A stretch of DNA of 16,939 nucleotides from DASRCB01 sp035653295 (lineage in GTDB: Bacteria > Acidobacteriota > Terriglobia > Bryobacterales > Bryobacteraceae). Under the pieces are notes generated by a model. That model was not told the DNA's origin, ran no database searches, and was given only the letters and a program-made list of their open reading frames with translations. Shown here in pieces: positions 7,372-15,292 of the stretch; the stretch's first letter is position 1; the number at the start of each line of letters is the position of its first letter. The stretch lies in assembly GCA_035653295.1 (NCBI GenBank), contig DASRCB010000436.1, positions 1 through 16,939 of the forward strand. The letters are read 5' to 3'. The position numbers and the translations under genes were made by a program.

Positions 7372-8931
7372 TCACACGAGATAATGGCGCGCGAGTTCGG
7401 TGAACTGCTCCACCTGCTCCCTCTGCCAGCGCTCATCCCGATCCAGTTCGCGCGCCATCAGGCGCGCTGCGGCGGGGGCCATGCGGATGGCCGCGCGGGC
7501 GTTCAGGAAGAGCGCGCGAGTGCGGCGGGCCAGAAAGTCCTCCACCGTTCGCGCCATCTCGTTTCGCACCGCCCACACCGCCTGCGCGCCGATGATGCCG
7601 GGAAGGGCCGGGTCGAGGGGTTCGCTCAGGCCATCGCCCTGCGCCACGTCCAGGATGTCTGAGGCATCGGAGCCGTAGACGGCCAGGGGGCCGAACTTCG
7701 CGGCCTGTTCGTGAAAACCGTGGACGTTCAGGTGCGCGGTGACGCACGCTTTGTCGGGGAGACGGGCCAGCGTCGCCGCCTGGTTCACGCCATCCTCGGC
7801 CATGTTGCGGTAGGTGGTCCATTTGCCGCCGGTGATCGTGAACAGGCCGGAGCGGTCGATGTGAATGGTGTGATCGCGCGACAGCGCCGCGGTGCTCTTC
7901 GCATCGCCGCTTCGCACCAGAGGCCGAATGCCGACAAAGACGCTGAGGATGTCGTCGCGCGACGGAGGTTTGTGCAGATATCGGTCGGCGGTGGCGAGGA
8001 TGAACTCGATCTCCTCGGCCATCGGACGCGGCTCGAGGCTGAGGTCGGTGATGGGAGTGTCGGTGGTTCCGACCAGCGTGTGGCCGTGCCAGGGAATCGC
8101 GAACATGACCCGGCCATCGCTGGTGTGCGGCACCATGATGGCGCTGTCGCCGGGCAGAAAGGAGCGGTCGAATACAAGGTGGATTCCCTGGCTGGGCGCG
8201 ATGAGCGGCGTTGTATCGGGCTCGGCGAGGCGGCGGACCGAATCGCAGAACGGGCCGGTGGCGTTGATCACCACCTTCGCGCCGGCGCGGAGCGCCTCGC
8301 CGGATTCCATATCTCGCGCGTGTGCTCCGGCGACGAAGCCCTCGTCATCTTTGAACAGGCTGGTGACCTGAACGTAGTTCAACAGCGTGGCGCCCTGCTC
8401 GGCTGCCGTTTGCGCGAGGCTGATGAGCAGGCGCGCGTCGTCGAACTGGCCGTCGTAGTAGACCACGCCGCCGCGCAGCCGATCGGTGCGAATGGTCGGC
8501 AGGCGTTCCAGGGTCTCCTCGCGGCTGAGAACCCGTGAAGCGCCGAAGTTGTACTTGCCGGCGAGGACGTTGTACACCTTCAGGCCGAGACCGTAGAAGG
8601 CCGGTTCCCACCAGTCGTAATTCGGGACCACGAACGCGAGGTCGCGCACCAGATGCGGGGCGTTGCGCCGCAGAATGCCGCGCTCGCGCAGCGCCTCCAT
8701 GACCAGGCTGATGTTGCCCTGCTCGAGATACCGCACCCCGCCGTGGACCAGCTTCGTGCTGCGGCTGGACGTGCCCTTGCCGAAATCGCTTTGCTCCAGG
8801 AGCAGGACGTCGTACCCGCGCGACGCGGCATCCACGGCCATGCCCATGCCGGTTGCGCCGCCGCCGATGATGAGCATGTCCCAGGGCGTAGTGCGGCCGC
8901 GCAGGCGGGCGAGCATTTCGGGGCGGGTCAC
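7372..8931 (-). CDS. glpD: FAD-dependent glycerol-3-phosphate dehydrogenase
   Basis: A 519-residue flavoprotein that oxidises sn-glycerol-3-phosphate to dihydroxyacetone phosphate at the inner membrane and passes electrons to quinone. The Rossmann motif LIIGGGATGMG is at 20-30, followed by the GlpD signature GTSSRSTKLVHGGVRYLE. Further markers are VVYYDGQFDDARL, INATGPF, the second signature ITGGKWTTYRNMAEDGV, and a C-terminal helical domain. The GTG at 8931 is chosen because AAAGAG (8940-8945) lies eight bases upstream and the family start 'TRPEMLARL' follows; a GTG at 8973 would add 14 low-complexity residues. The GTG overlaps the stop of a mini reading frame (GTGA). It follows the acyl-CoA synthetase gene closely and is probably in its transcript. 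No glycerol kinase or facilitator is in view. Confidence 0.93.
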   Translation of the reverse strand: MTRPEMLARLRGRTTPWDMLIIGGGATGMGMAVDAASRGYDVLLLEQSDFGKGTSSRSTKLVHGGVRYLEQGNISLVMEALRERGILRRNAPHLVRDLAFVVPNYDWWEPAFYGLGLKVYNVLAGKYNFGASRVLSREETLERLPTIRTDRLRGGVVYYDGQFDDARLLISLAQTAAEQGATLLNYVQVTSLFKDDEGFVAGAHARDMESGEALRAGAKVVINATGPFCDSVRRLAEPDTTPLIAPSQGIHLVFDRSFLPGDSAIMVPHTSDGRVMFAIPWHGHTLVGTTDTPITDLSLEPRPMAEEIEFILATADRYLHKPPSRDDILSVFVGIRPLVRSGDAKSTAALSRDHTIHIDRSGLFTITGGKWTTYRNMAEDGVNQAATLARLPDKACVTAHLNVHGFHEQAAKFGPLAVYGSDASDILDVAQGDGLSEPLDPALPGIIGAQAVWAVRNEMARTVEDFLARRTRALFLNARAAIRMAPAAARLMARELDRDERWQREQVEQFTELARHYLV

Positions 8932-8984
8932 AGGATGTGCTCTTTGGGGGGCAGGGCCGCGCCGTGCGGCCACATATCATGCAT
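8928..8984 (-). CDS. Possible 18-residue coupling peptide between acs-like gene and glpD
   Basis: Between the stop of the acyl-CoA synthetase (8977) and the glpD start (8931) a third frame reads MHDMWPHGAALPPKEHIL. It could begin at the ATG at 8984, overlapping the end of the synthetase gene, or at the ATG at 8975, one base after that gene's TGA. It ends in a TGA that overlaps the glpD GTG as GTGA. This geometry would let ribosomes pass continuously from one gene to the next. It may be chance; no family is recognised. Confidence 0.25.
   Translation of the reverse strand: MHDMWPHGAALPPKEHIL
8940..8945 (-). promoter_or_regulatory. Ribosome binding site deciding the glpD start
   Basis: AAAGAG on the - strand, eight bases before the GTG at 8931. 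The upstream in-frame GTG at 8973 has no comparable site, so this favours the 519-residue product. Confidence 0.5.
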
Positions 8985-10833
8985 GGCGAATCGCCTCGAG
9001 GGCTTGCGGATTTTGGACTGTGGAGGTGTCGCCGGGGTCCTCGCCGAGGTAGCGGCGGCGGATCAGGCGGCGAACAACCTTGCCGCTTTGTGTTTTGGGC
9101 AGTTCGGGAACGATAACCACATCTCGCGGGCGAAACGCGGGGCCGAGGACTTCCGCGATTTTCGCCACGACGGCGGAGCGCACCGAATCGTCGAAGCCTT
9201 CTTTCAGAACGACAAAGGCGACCGGGCACTCGCCCTTGACATCGTCCGGCACGCCGATACAGGCCGCTTCGCGCACGGCGGGGTGCTCCATGGCGGCGGC
9301 CTCCACCTCCGCGGGTCCGAGCTTGCGCCCGGCGACATTCATGGATTCGTCCGATCGGCCATGCAGGAACCAGCAGCCGTCTTCGTCGATGCTGGCCCAG
9401 TCGCCGTGGAACCACACGCCCGGGAAGCGCGACCAGTAGGTGTCCAGATAGCGCTGCCGGTCGCCCCAGAATCCGCGCGTCATGGAGGGCGCGGGCTTGG
9501 TGCAGACCAGATGGCCGGTGCGCCCGCGCACCGATTGTCCGTTGTCGTCGACGACATCGATCGCCATACCGGGCGCCGGGCCGCCCAGCGTGCAAGGCTT
9601 GAGCGGCTGAATGGGCATGGGCATGAGAAAGCCTCCGATGATTTCGGTGCCACCGGAGATGTTCATGATCGGGCAGCGGCGCTTGCCCACGTTATTGAAG
9701 AACCAGAGATAGGATGCTTCGTCCCACGGCTCACCAGTTGATCCGAGCAGGCGCAGCGATGGCATTGCGAAGCTCTTCGCCGAATCGCTGCGCATCAGCA
9801 CACGAATAGCCGTGGGCGAGATCCCGAAGGTGGTGATGCCGTGGCGCTCGATCATGCGCCACAGGCGGTCGGGGCCCGGATGATCCGGCGCGCCATCGTA
9901 CATGAAGATGGTCCCGCCGAAATTATGATTGCCGATGATGGACCACGGACCCATCATCCAGCCGATGTCGGAGAGCCACCAGAACCGGTCCTGCGGTTGA
10001 TGGTCGAAGCCGAGCCAGATCTCTTTCGATACCTGGGCCAGCGCGCCGGCGTGCGTGTGCACCGTGCCCTTGGGCTTGCCCGTTGTGCCGGAAGTGTACA
10101 GGATGAGCGCCGGCGTCTCGGAATCGAAAGCGGGCGTGTCGAAATCGGCCGAATGGCCGCGCAGCAGATCGCCCCACGACTGGTCGTCGTAGTTGAAGAG
10201 GATCAGGTCCGGACGACCAATCTTTTCAGGTAACACGTGCGCCACGCCGCGCCGCACCAGCTTGTCCGCTGTGAACACGATCTTCGCCCCGGAGTCCTCC
10301 AGCCGCGAGGCAATCGCGCCTGGGCCGAAGCCGGCAAAGATCGGGACCGCGATGGCGCCCAGCTTGAAGCAGGCATAGAGGATGGTCACCACTTCCGGGA
10401 CCATGGGCATGCAGAGCGCGACGCGATCGCCCGGTCCGATGCCGCGGGCGCGCAGCGCATTGGCGAGTCGGTTGGAATCCTCCAGCAGACGGGCGAACGA
10501 GATCTCGCGCGTCACTCCGCTTTCGCCTTCCCAGATGATGGCCGGGTTCGTTGCCGTGGCGTGCCGGTCGAGGCAGTTGGACGCGATGTTCAGCCGGCCG
10601 CCGATGAACCACTTCGTCCACTCGATGCCCGCGGAATCGTCGAGCACCTTGTCGAAAGGGCGTTCCCAGACGATGTTCATCTCGCGGACCATCTCCGCCC
10701 AAAAGCGTGCGAGGTCTTCAGTCGACCAGGCCAGGAACTCGGGAAGCGTGCGAATCCCGAGGCGGTCCATGAACCGCCGGACGTTGGTGCGCGCGATCCA
10801 GTCTTCAGTGGGTTCCCAGATCCACCGGCTCAC
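8977..10833 (-). CDS. Short-chain acyl-CoA synthetase (AMP-forming, Acs/AacS-like)
   Basis: A 618-residue ANL-superfamily ligase that activates a carboxylic acid with ATP and then joins it to CoA. An acetyl-CoA-synthetase-type N-terminal domain (EWTKWFIGGRLNIASNCLDR) precedes the AMP-binding core. Motifs numbered from the chosen start: P-loop YTSGTTGKPKG at 246-256, SGGTE at 393-397, WFHGDW at 474-479, the hinge GRSDESMNVAGRK at 492-504, and the PKTQSGK loop with the adenylation lysine at 585. The acetate-pocket WWQTE of true Acs is replaced by MNISGGTEI, so acetate is not assured. The start is the GTG at 10833, which overlaps the dioxygenase stop as GTGA. That coupling suggests acetoacetate, the end product of homogentisate breakdown, as a plausible substrate. 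Family is firm; substrate is inferred. Confidence 0.88.
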   Translation of the reverse strand: MSRWIWEPTEDWIARTNVRRFMDRLGIRTLPEFLAWSTEDLARFWAEMVREMNIVWERPFDKVLDDSAGIEWTKWFIGGRLNIASNCLDRHATATNPAIIWEGESGVTREISFARLLEDSNRLANALRARGIGPGDRVALCMPMVPEVVTILYACFKLGAIAVPIFAGFGPGAIASRLEDSGAKIVFTADKLVRRGVAHVLPEKIGRPDLILFNYDDQSWGDLLRGHSADFDTPAFDSETPALILYTSGTTGKPKGTVHTHAGALAQVSKEIWLGFDHQPQDRFWWLSDIGWMMGPWSIIGNHNFGGTIFMYDGAPDHPGPDRLWRMIERHGITTFGISPTAIRVLMRSDSAKSFAMPSLRLLGSTGEPWDEASYLWFFNNVGKRRCPIMNISGGTEIIGGFLMPMPIQPLKPCTLGGPAPGMAIDVVDDNGQSVRGRTGHLVCTKPAPSMTRGFWGDRQRYLDTYWSRFPGVWFHGDWASIDEDGCWFLHGRSDESMNVAGRKLGPAEVEAAAMEHPAVREAACIGVPDDVKGECPVAFVVLKEGFDDSVRSAVVAKIAEVLGPAFRPRDVVIVPELPKTQSGKVVRRLIRRRYLGEDPGDTSTVQNPQALEAIRHA

Positions 10834-11954
10834 GGCTGTTTGACGGGTTCGGGCTTCTTCTCCATCCAGCTCATCCAATAGTCCTTCCACTCCACCTGCT
10901 CGCCCGCCGGCAGCACGTTGATGGGGTTCAGGCCATCGAGCATGACCGCCTGCTCGTCCGTGTGGGTGCGCTTTTTCTGGTTGGCGAGCGCCTTCGGATG
11001 AGGTCCATGATGGATGCCGCGCGGATGCAGTGTGGCCCAGCCGGCGCGGATGTTGTCGCGGCTGAAGAAGTCGCCGTCGTGATAAAAGATGAACTCGTCG
11101 TAGTCGGTGTTGCGGTGGAAGAAGGGAACGCGCAGAGCCGCTTCGTCCTGCTCCAGCGGCCGCGGCAGGAAGCTGCAGATCACGGCGCCATTGGTGACGA
11201 AGGTCGTGTGCGCGCTGGGCGGCAGGTGGGCGCGATGGCTGTGGATGGGCCGGATGTCACGCATGTTCACCTTCCAAACCGTGAGGTCGCCCTTCCAGCC
11301 GACAACGTCGAGGGGATTCCAGGGATAAACCACTTTCGAGATCTCGTCGCCGGCTTTGATGCGCACTTCCCATTCCTGGTTGTCGTCGAGCATGGGCTGC
11401 GGCTCGGGCGTGGTGATGACCGCGGGGTCATAGAGGGCGTGTTGTCCGAGCAGTCCCTTTTCGGGCTGCTCGAACTCGCTTTTGGACTGCACGATGAGGA
11501 AGAAGTTATCGCGGGTCTTCGGGATGATGCGGTAGGTGACCGCGCGCGGCAGGTTGATGTAATCGCCCTTTTCGAAGTCCAGCGGTCCGAAGTCGGTTTC
11601 GATGCGGCCCTCGCCGCGGTGGACGAAGAACAGCTCGTCGGCGTCGGCATTGCGGAAGTAGAACGGCATGGGCTCGGCGCGCCGGGATACGTGGAGGCGG
11701 ACGTCGTCGTTGCCGAGGAACGCGATGGGCGCGCCTTCGGCGTCGTTGGCGTCGGTGGGCCGGAGTGAGTTCAGATCGAAGCAGTGTGGCCGGAGCTTGC
11801 CTTCGAAGCGGATCCAGCCGGTGGGCGGGTGCGCGTGATAGAGATGCGCGCTCTTGCCGTAGAACCCTTTGCGGCCGTGTTCTTCCTCGAACGTGCCTTC
11901 GGGCAGGCCGACGTGGGCCTGGGAGGCGGTTTTACCCTTCCTGAGCGGATACAT
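10830..11954 (-). CDS. hmgA: Homogentisate 1,2-dioxygenase-like protein (short form)
   Basis: A 374-residue double cupin that would open the ring of homogentisate to maleylacetoacetate in tyrosine/phenylalanine breakdown. The start MYPLRKGKTASQAHVGLPEG is set by AGGAGA at 11961-11966, six bases upstream. The C-terminal metal site is recognisable: PFFHRNTDYDEFIFYHDG with H280, then ATLHPRGIHHGPHP with H310 and H316 spaced as the human H365/H371 pair. The acidic ligand sits at D286/E287: human E341 is six residues after its His, a place held here by Asp, with Glu one further on. The protein is about 60-70 residues shorter than classical HGD. It is the first gene of a - strand block, coupled to the acyl-CoA synthetase. 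Family is good; homogentisate as substrate is probable, not proven. Confidence 0.82.
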   Translation of the reverse strand: MYPLRKGKTASQAHVGLPEGTFEEEHGRKGFYGKSAHLYHAHPPTGWIRFEGKLRPHCFDLNSLRPTDANDAEGAPIAFLGNDDVRLHVSRRAEPMPFYFRNADADELFFVHRGEGRIETDFGPLDFEKGDYINLPRAVTYRIIPKTRDNFFLIVQSKSEFEQPEKGLLGQHALYDPAVITTPEPQPMLDDNQEWEVRIKAGDEISKVVYPWNPLDVVGWKGDLTVWKVNMRDIRPIHSHRAHLPPSAHTTFVTNGAVICSFLPRPLEQDEAALRVPFFHRNTDYDEFIFYHDGDFFSRDNIRAGWATLHPRGIHHGPHPKALANQKKRTHTDEQAVMLDGLNPINVLPAGEQVEWKDYWMSWMEKKPEPVKQP

Positions 11955-11960
11955 CGCGGT

Positions 11961-11966
11961 TCTCCT
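11961..11966 (-). promoter_or_regulatory. Strong Shine-Dalgarno for the dioxygenase gene
   Basis: AGGAGA on the - strand, six bases before the ATG at 11954. It rules out the longer in-frame extension that would run back to 12263 into the VWFA gene. Confidence 0.75.
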
Positions 11967-12021
11967 GTGTCCAGCATAGCCCCGGGGAGCGCGCGCCGCT
12001 AACGCTGCTCCGTGTCGGCGA

Positions 12022-12059
12022 GGCGGGCTGAGAGAGCCCGCCGCAGGCCGAGGGCCTGC
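12022..12059. repeat. Composite hairpin element, copy 2
   Basis: Two adjacent inverted repeats: GGCGGGCT (12022-12029) with AGCCCGCC (12035-12042), and GCAGGCC (12043-12049) with GGCCTGC (12053-12059). They lie eleven bases past the stop of the VWFA gene and before the dioxygenase gene on the - strand. This is where a terminator separating the two - strand blocks would be expected. On the - strand a run of C rather than T surrounds it. Confidence 0.75.
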
Positions 12060-12069
12060 CCCCAAACGG

Positions 12070-14253
12070 CTACTGGAGCGTGAAGAGGGCCTGCTCCTGT
12101 CTCTGGGATGCGCCCTGCTTTGCCGTGATTTGGACCACGTAGTCGCCGGCGGGGAGATTCTCCACCGGGATGGAGGCCACGTACGGAATGCGCCCTTCTT
12201 TATCCGCCGCCGGGAGTTGCATGGGCACCTGCGCGAGCGGCGCGCCGTCCTTGAGGAAGGCAATCGTGAGCTCGGGCTTCTGCTGGACGCTCGGGTCGGG
12301 ATAGATCACGAAGTAGAGCGAGAGCACAGCTCCTTTCCCGAGCTTGATGGTGTTGGACAGGTTGGGCGTGATCTGGCCGTTCTGATAACGGAACGGGTCG
12401 GTTGTGGTGTCGGTGCTGGGAACCTGGGGCGTGTATCTCTCAACCAGCACCAGGCTGCTCACACCGAGGCCCTTTTCGGGCGTGGCGATGAACACGGACT
12501 TGCGCGTGCTGGCCTTATTGCCATCGTAGTCAGCCACGGCTTGTTCGATGGTGTAGCGGCCGGGAGGAACATCGAAAACGCGCCGGAAAGTGAAGTTGCC
12601 GGCGAGCACGTCGTTCTTACGATCCGCCGCATAGCGCAGCGGCACATCCTGGCTGAATTTCTGGACCACCTCGCCCTGCGCATTCTTCACCAGCGCTTCG
12701 ACGCCCAGGTGCAGGCGGACGCTGTTGTTCTCCTCGCGAATGGTCATGTCTTTCAGCGGAGCTTCGAGAACGAGCGCGCAGCGCACTTTGTCGGCCCCGG
12801 AACGGAAGTGGATGGTTCCGGAGTGGAAGTCGAAGGCGTGGGGCGGCGTGGGTGAATCGAGCGCGGCGAGCAGCGGCATTTCATACGGCAACACATTCGG
12901 GCCAGCGCTGGGAGGCAGGGCGAAGTATCCGCTGCGCGACTGCAGTTTCAGATTGGGCTCGTCCACTTTGACGGCGATTTTGCGGAAGCTGCCGTCGTAC
13001 TGCTGGATGTTCGGCGCGTAAGTGATCTCGTAATAGGTATCGAGATCCTCGGCGACCTTGCGCAGACCGGCGCGGAAATCGTTGGTATTGGCGATGAGGA
13101 AACCGCCGGTGTCGTTGGCCAGCTGGGCGAGCAGGTTTTGGGAGTTTTGCTGCAGGCTGTCGGCGGCACGGTCGAACAACTGGGCTTCATCCGAAGTGAC
13201 CGGCCCCGTGCGGTTCGTCAGCTGGGTCCGGCTGGCGGAGGCGGCGCCGGCCAGCATGCTGGTGCCGTCCTCGTTGAGATTGCCGGTTCCGAGGCCGTGG
13301 GCGTCAATGGCGTAGAAACTGACGTTGGAGCGGTTGGCTGCGCCGATGACGGTTGTAAACGTATCCATGAAGTCCCGCGGCACCTTGAACTCCTCGGTGA
13401 AATACATGAGCGCCTTGCGGCCGGGCAGCTCACTCTGATCGCGGACGAGGGCCAGCAGCGAATACAGCGAGGCGCGCCCGGCCTGCTGACCCGTGAGGGA
13501 CTGCTCGAACTGCATCATGTTGAGCATCAGTTTCGCCATCAGGTAGTTCGCCGAGCCCGCGCCCGGTGAGCCGCCGCCGGGACCGCCGGTCCCGGTATTG
13601 TTCATGCTGTTCACCTGGTCGGAAAGGCTCTGGCCGTTCTGCATATCCATGCCGCCGACCATGCGCTCCAGCTCGTGCTGGATTCGATCGCTCTCGGCAG
13701 CGAACTGGGTGAACGAGCCGCCGGTCGCTTTCTCGATGGCTTTGCGCAACAGCTCCCGATCGTTGGTGAACGCCTGAAGCGCGGAGAGGCGCTGGTCGAT
13801 GGTGAAGACGGAGTAAAAGACGTTGGGCTCCGGGTTGCCCTTGATCAGATCGAGCGCCGCCTGGCGGGAGAGCTTGCGCCCATTGTCGTCCAGTCCCTGA
13901 AACACGAGCGTGACGAGGCGGAGCTGCCGCGCGGTGTCGATGTGCGGGGTGGCCTGCTGAGCGACCCCGGTAGTCGGCTGGACGCCGCTGGCGCGATCCA
14001 CCAGCCGGAAGCTCTTGATCTGCACCGGATCGCCGTTGTCGGTGATATGGAAATCGCTCGCCTTCAGGTCACGAACATCGTGGCCTTTCTTATCGCGGGC
14101 CACCACATCGAGGATGACTTCATTGGTGCTGGTGCTGATGGTGGTGGAGGGCGATGCGGGCGCGGCCGCCTGCTGCGCGAGAACGGGGAATCCCACCATG
14201 GCGGCGAAGGGCAACAGGGCCATGCGGCAGAGATTAGTTCGGGTACGGTTCAT
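12070..14253 (-). CDS. VWFA-related Acidobacterial secreted protein
   Basis: A 727-residue exported protein of the VWFA-related type common in Acidobacteriota. A signal peptide (MALLPFAAMVGFPVLAQQ, residues 11-28) is followed by the conserved opening NEVILDVVARDKKGHDVRDL (44-63) and ASDFHITDNGDPVQIKSF (65-82). The VWA-like domain spans roughly 110-410, with LVTLVFQGLDDNGRKLSRQA where a MIDAS DxSxS would sit, so metal binding is doubtful. LPGRKALMYFTEEFKVP (277-293) and VSFYAIDAHGLG (311-322) fit the family, and a Gly-rich insert lies at 221-235. A beta-rich C-terminal half follows. The ATG at 14253 has GAGGA three bases upstream; an ATG at 14223 is possible. Its start overlaps the cytochrome gene by 20 bases. 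The role is unknown; surface binding or complex assembly is inference. Confidence 0.88.
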   Translation of the reverse strand: MNRTRTNLCRMALLPFAAMVGFPVLAQQAAAPASPSTTISTSTNEVILDVVARDKKGHDVRDLKASDFHITDNGDPVQIKSFRLVDRASGVQPTTGVAQQATPHIDTARQLRLVTLVFQGLDDNGRKLSRQAALDLIKGNPEPNVFYSVFTIDQRLSALQAFTNDRELLRKAIEKATGGSFTQFAAESDRIQHELERMVGGMDMQNGQSLSDQVNSMNNTGTGGPGGGSPGAGSANYLMAKLMLNMMQFEQSLTGQQAGRASLYSLLALVRDQSELPGRKALMYFTEEFKVPRDFMDTFTTVIGAANRSNVSFYAIDAHGLGTGNLNEDGTSMLAGAASASRTQLTNRTGPVTSDEAQLFDRAADSLQQNSQNLLAQLANDTGGFLIANTNDFRAGLRKVAEDLDTYYEITYAPNIQQYDGSFRKIAVKVDEPNLKLQSRSGYFALPPSAGPNVLPYEMPLLAALDSPTPPHAFDFHSGTIHFRSGADKVRCALVLEAPLKDMTIREENNSVRLHLGVEALVKNAQGEVVQKFSQDVPLRYAADRKNDVLAGNFTFRRVFDVPPGRYTIEQAVADYDGNKASTRKSVFIATPEKGLGVSSLVLVERYTPQVPSTDTTTDPFRYQNGQITPNLSNTIKLGKGAVLSLYFVIYPDPSVQQKPELTIAFLKDGAPLAQVPMQLPAADKEGRIPYVASIPVENLPAGDYVVQITAKQGASQRQEQALFTLQ

Positions 14254-15292
14254 TGTTCCTCACAACGCGGATCTGATGATCGGTGAATTTCGCATGCCCG
14301 CCGGGAAGATCGAGCTTCGGCATGTGGCACGTAACGCACCTGGCCTGGCTTACGGGGCAGGCCGGCGCGGTCCGTTTCGCGGCCTCATCGGCGGCCGCGG
14401 CGGATTTCGACTGGTGACAGGCGAGGCACTTCGAATCGTATGCGGCGGCGTCGCGCACGACATCCTGATGCGGGTCGTGACAGGCGATGCAGCTGATGCG
14501 CGGATCGGTTCCATCGAAGCATTTGCTGTTGGCCAGGCGGTAGGGTTGAAAGCGGACGTTGGCCACGCCGCGCGGGCCCTGCATGGCCACGCGCTCCCAG
14601 GTGCGATGGCACTGGCCGCAGAAATTGGACATCTGCTCCGCGGAGAGCTTGCCCAGCCGCGGAGGAATGATGGAAGTGTTACCGGCGCGCATGCCTTCGA
14701 GATGCTGTTCCGCCTGGTCGTGGCAGCGCCGGCATTGCACGCCGGGGGTCAGAGCGGCGGTTTGCAGATGTCCGTCAACCACGGCGCCGGTGGAATGGCA
14801 CTGGAAACACTCCTGAGCGTCGGGTACGGGCAGCAGGCGGCCCGCGGCTTCATCGATATTGCGCGGAGTAATGCGCGTCGCGCCGATGGTGATATCGAGG
14901 CCGTCGATGGCGTCGAACCAGCTGACCCGGCTCTCATAATAGCGGCCGTCCTTTTCGTAGATGTATGTTTGGCCCGCGGCGCCGAGGCCGAGCGCCCAGC
15001 CGATGGGCAGGGTGACGGTTTTCGCGCCGTCGGTGACGGTATAGGTGGTGTGTCCGCCTTCGGTCGTAAGGTCGTAGCGGTATGCGCCCTCGCGGAAGGT
15101 CATGTGCGGATGTTTCTGCAGAATCGAGCACTGGCCGGGAAGCTCGAGGGCGTGCCCCATGGGAGTTCGCGGCTGCGATTCGGCCTGCTGCTTATGGCAG
15201 GAAGCGCAGGTGAAATTCTGCGCCGCCTGCAGCGGCATGAGAAGGACAGGCAGCAGCGCGACATAGCAGAGATTACCGCTTTTCGGCCGCAT
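14234..15292 (-). CDS. Exported seven-heme c-type cytochrome
   Basis: A 352-residue secreted protein with a signal peptide (VALLPVLLMPLQAAQ, 11-25) and seven CXXCH heme c motifs starting at residues 29, 162, 187, 225, 268, 289 and 319. The first motif (CASCHKQQ) stands apart from the other six by about 130 beta-rich residues; the last (CVTCHMPK) is followed by GGHAKFTDHQIRV, an ending typical of cytochrome c554/NrfA-like multiheme domains that often sit next to TPR regions. Heme attachment would occur in the periplasm. The ATG at 15292 has AGGGAG (15297-15302) four bases upstream and overlaps the TPR gene by 20 bases; the VWFA gene overlaps its end by the same length. It probably carries electrons in an envelope complex; redox partner and substrate are unknown. 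Confidence 0.88.
   Translation of the reverse strand: MRPKSGNLCYVALLPVLLMPLQAAQNFTCASCHKQQAESQPRTPMGHALELPGQCSILQKHPHMTFREGAYRYDLTTEGGHTTYTVTDGAKTVTLPIGWALGLGAAGQTYIYEKDGRYYESRVSWFDAIDGLDITIGATRITPRNIDEAAGRLLPVPDAQECFQCHSTGAVVDGHLQTAALTPGVQCRRCHDQAEQHLEGMRAGNTSIIPPRLGKLSAEQMSNFCGQCHRTWERVAMQGPRGVANVRFQPYRLANSKCFDGTDPRISCIACHDPHQDVVRDAAAYDSKCLACHQSKSAAAADEAAKRTAPACPVSQARCVTCHMPKLDLPGGHAKFTDHQIRVVRNNEPYPN

Noticed and set aside
8345..9595. Long - strand frame across the glpD/acyl-CoA synthetase boundary
   Set aside because: Alternative frame of two firmly identified genes; the translation is Arg/Pro-rich with no domain.
11973..11978. TATGCT on the - strand as a -10 box for the dioxygenase gene
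   Set aside because: No acceptable -35 at the right distance, and the start site would fall on the ribosome binding site.
11955..12263. N-terminal extension of the dioxygenase into the VWFA gene
   Set aside because: The extra 103 residues are Arg/Ser/Pro-rich, cross the hairpin element, and AGGAGA sits just before the ATG at 11954.
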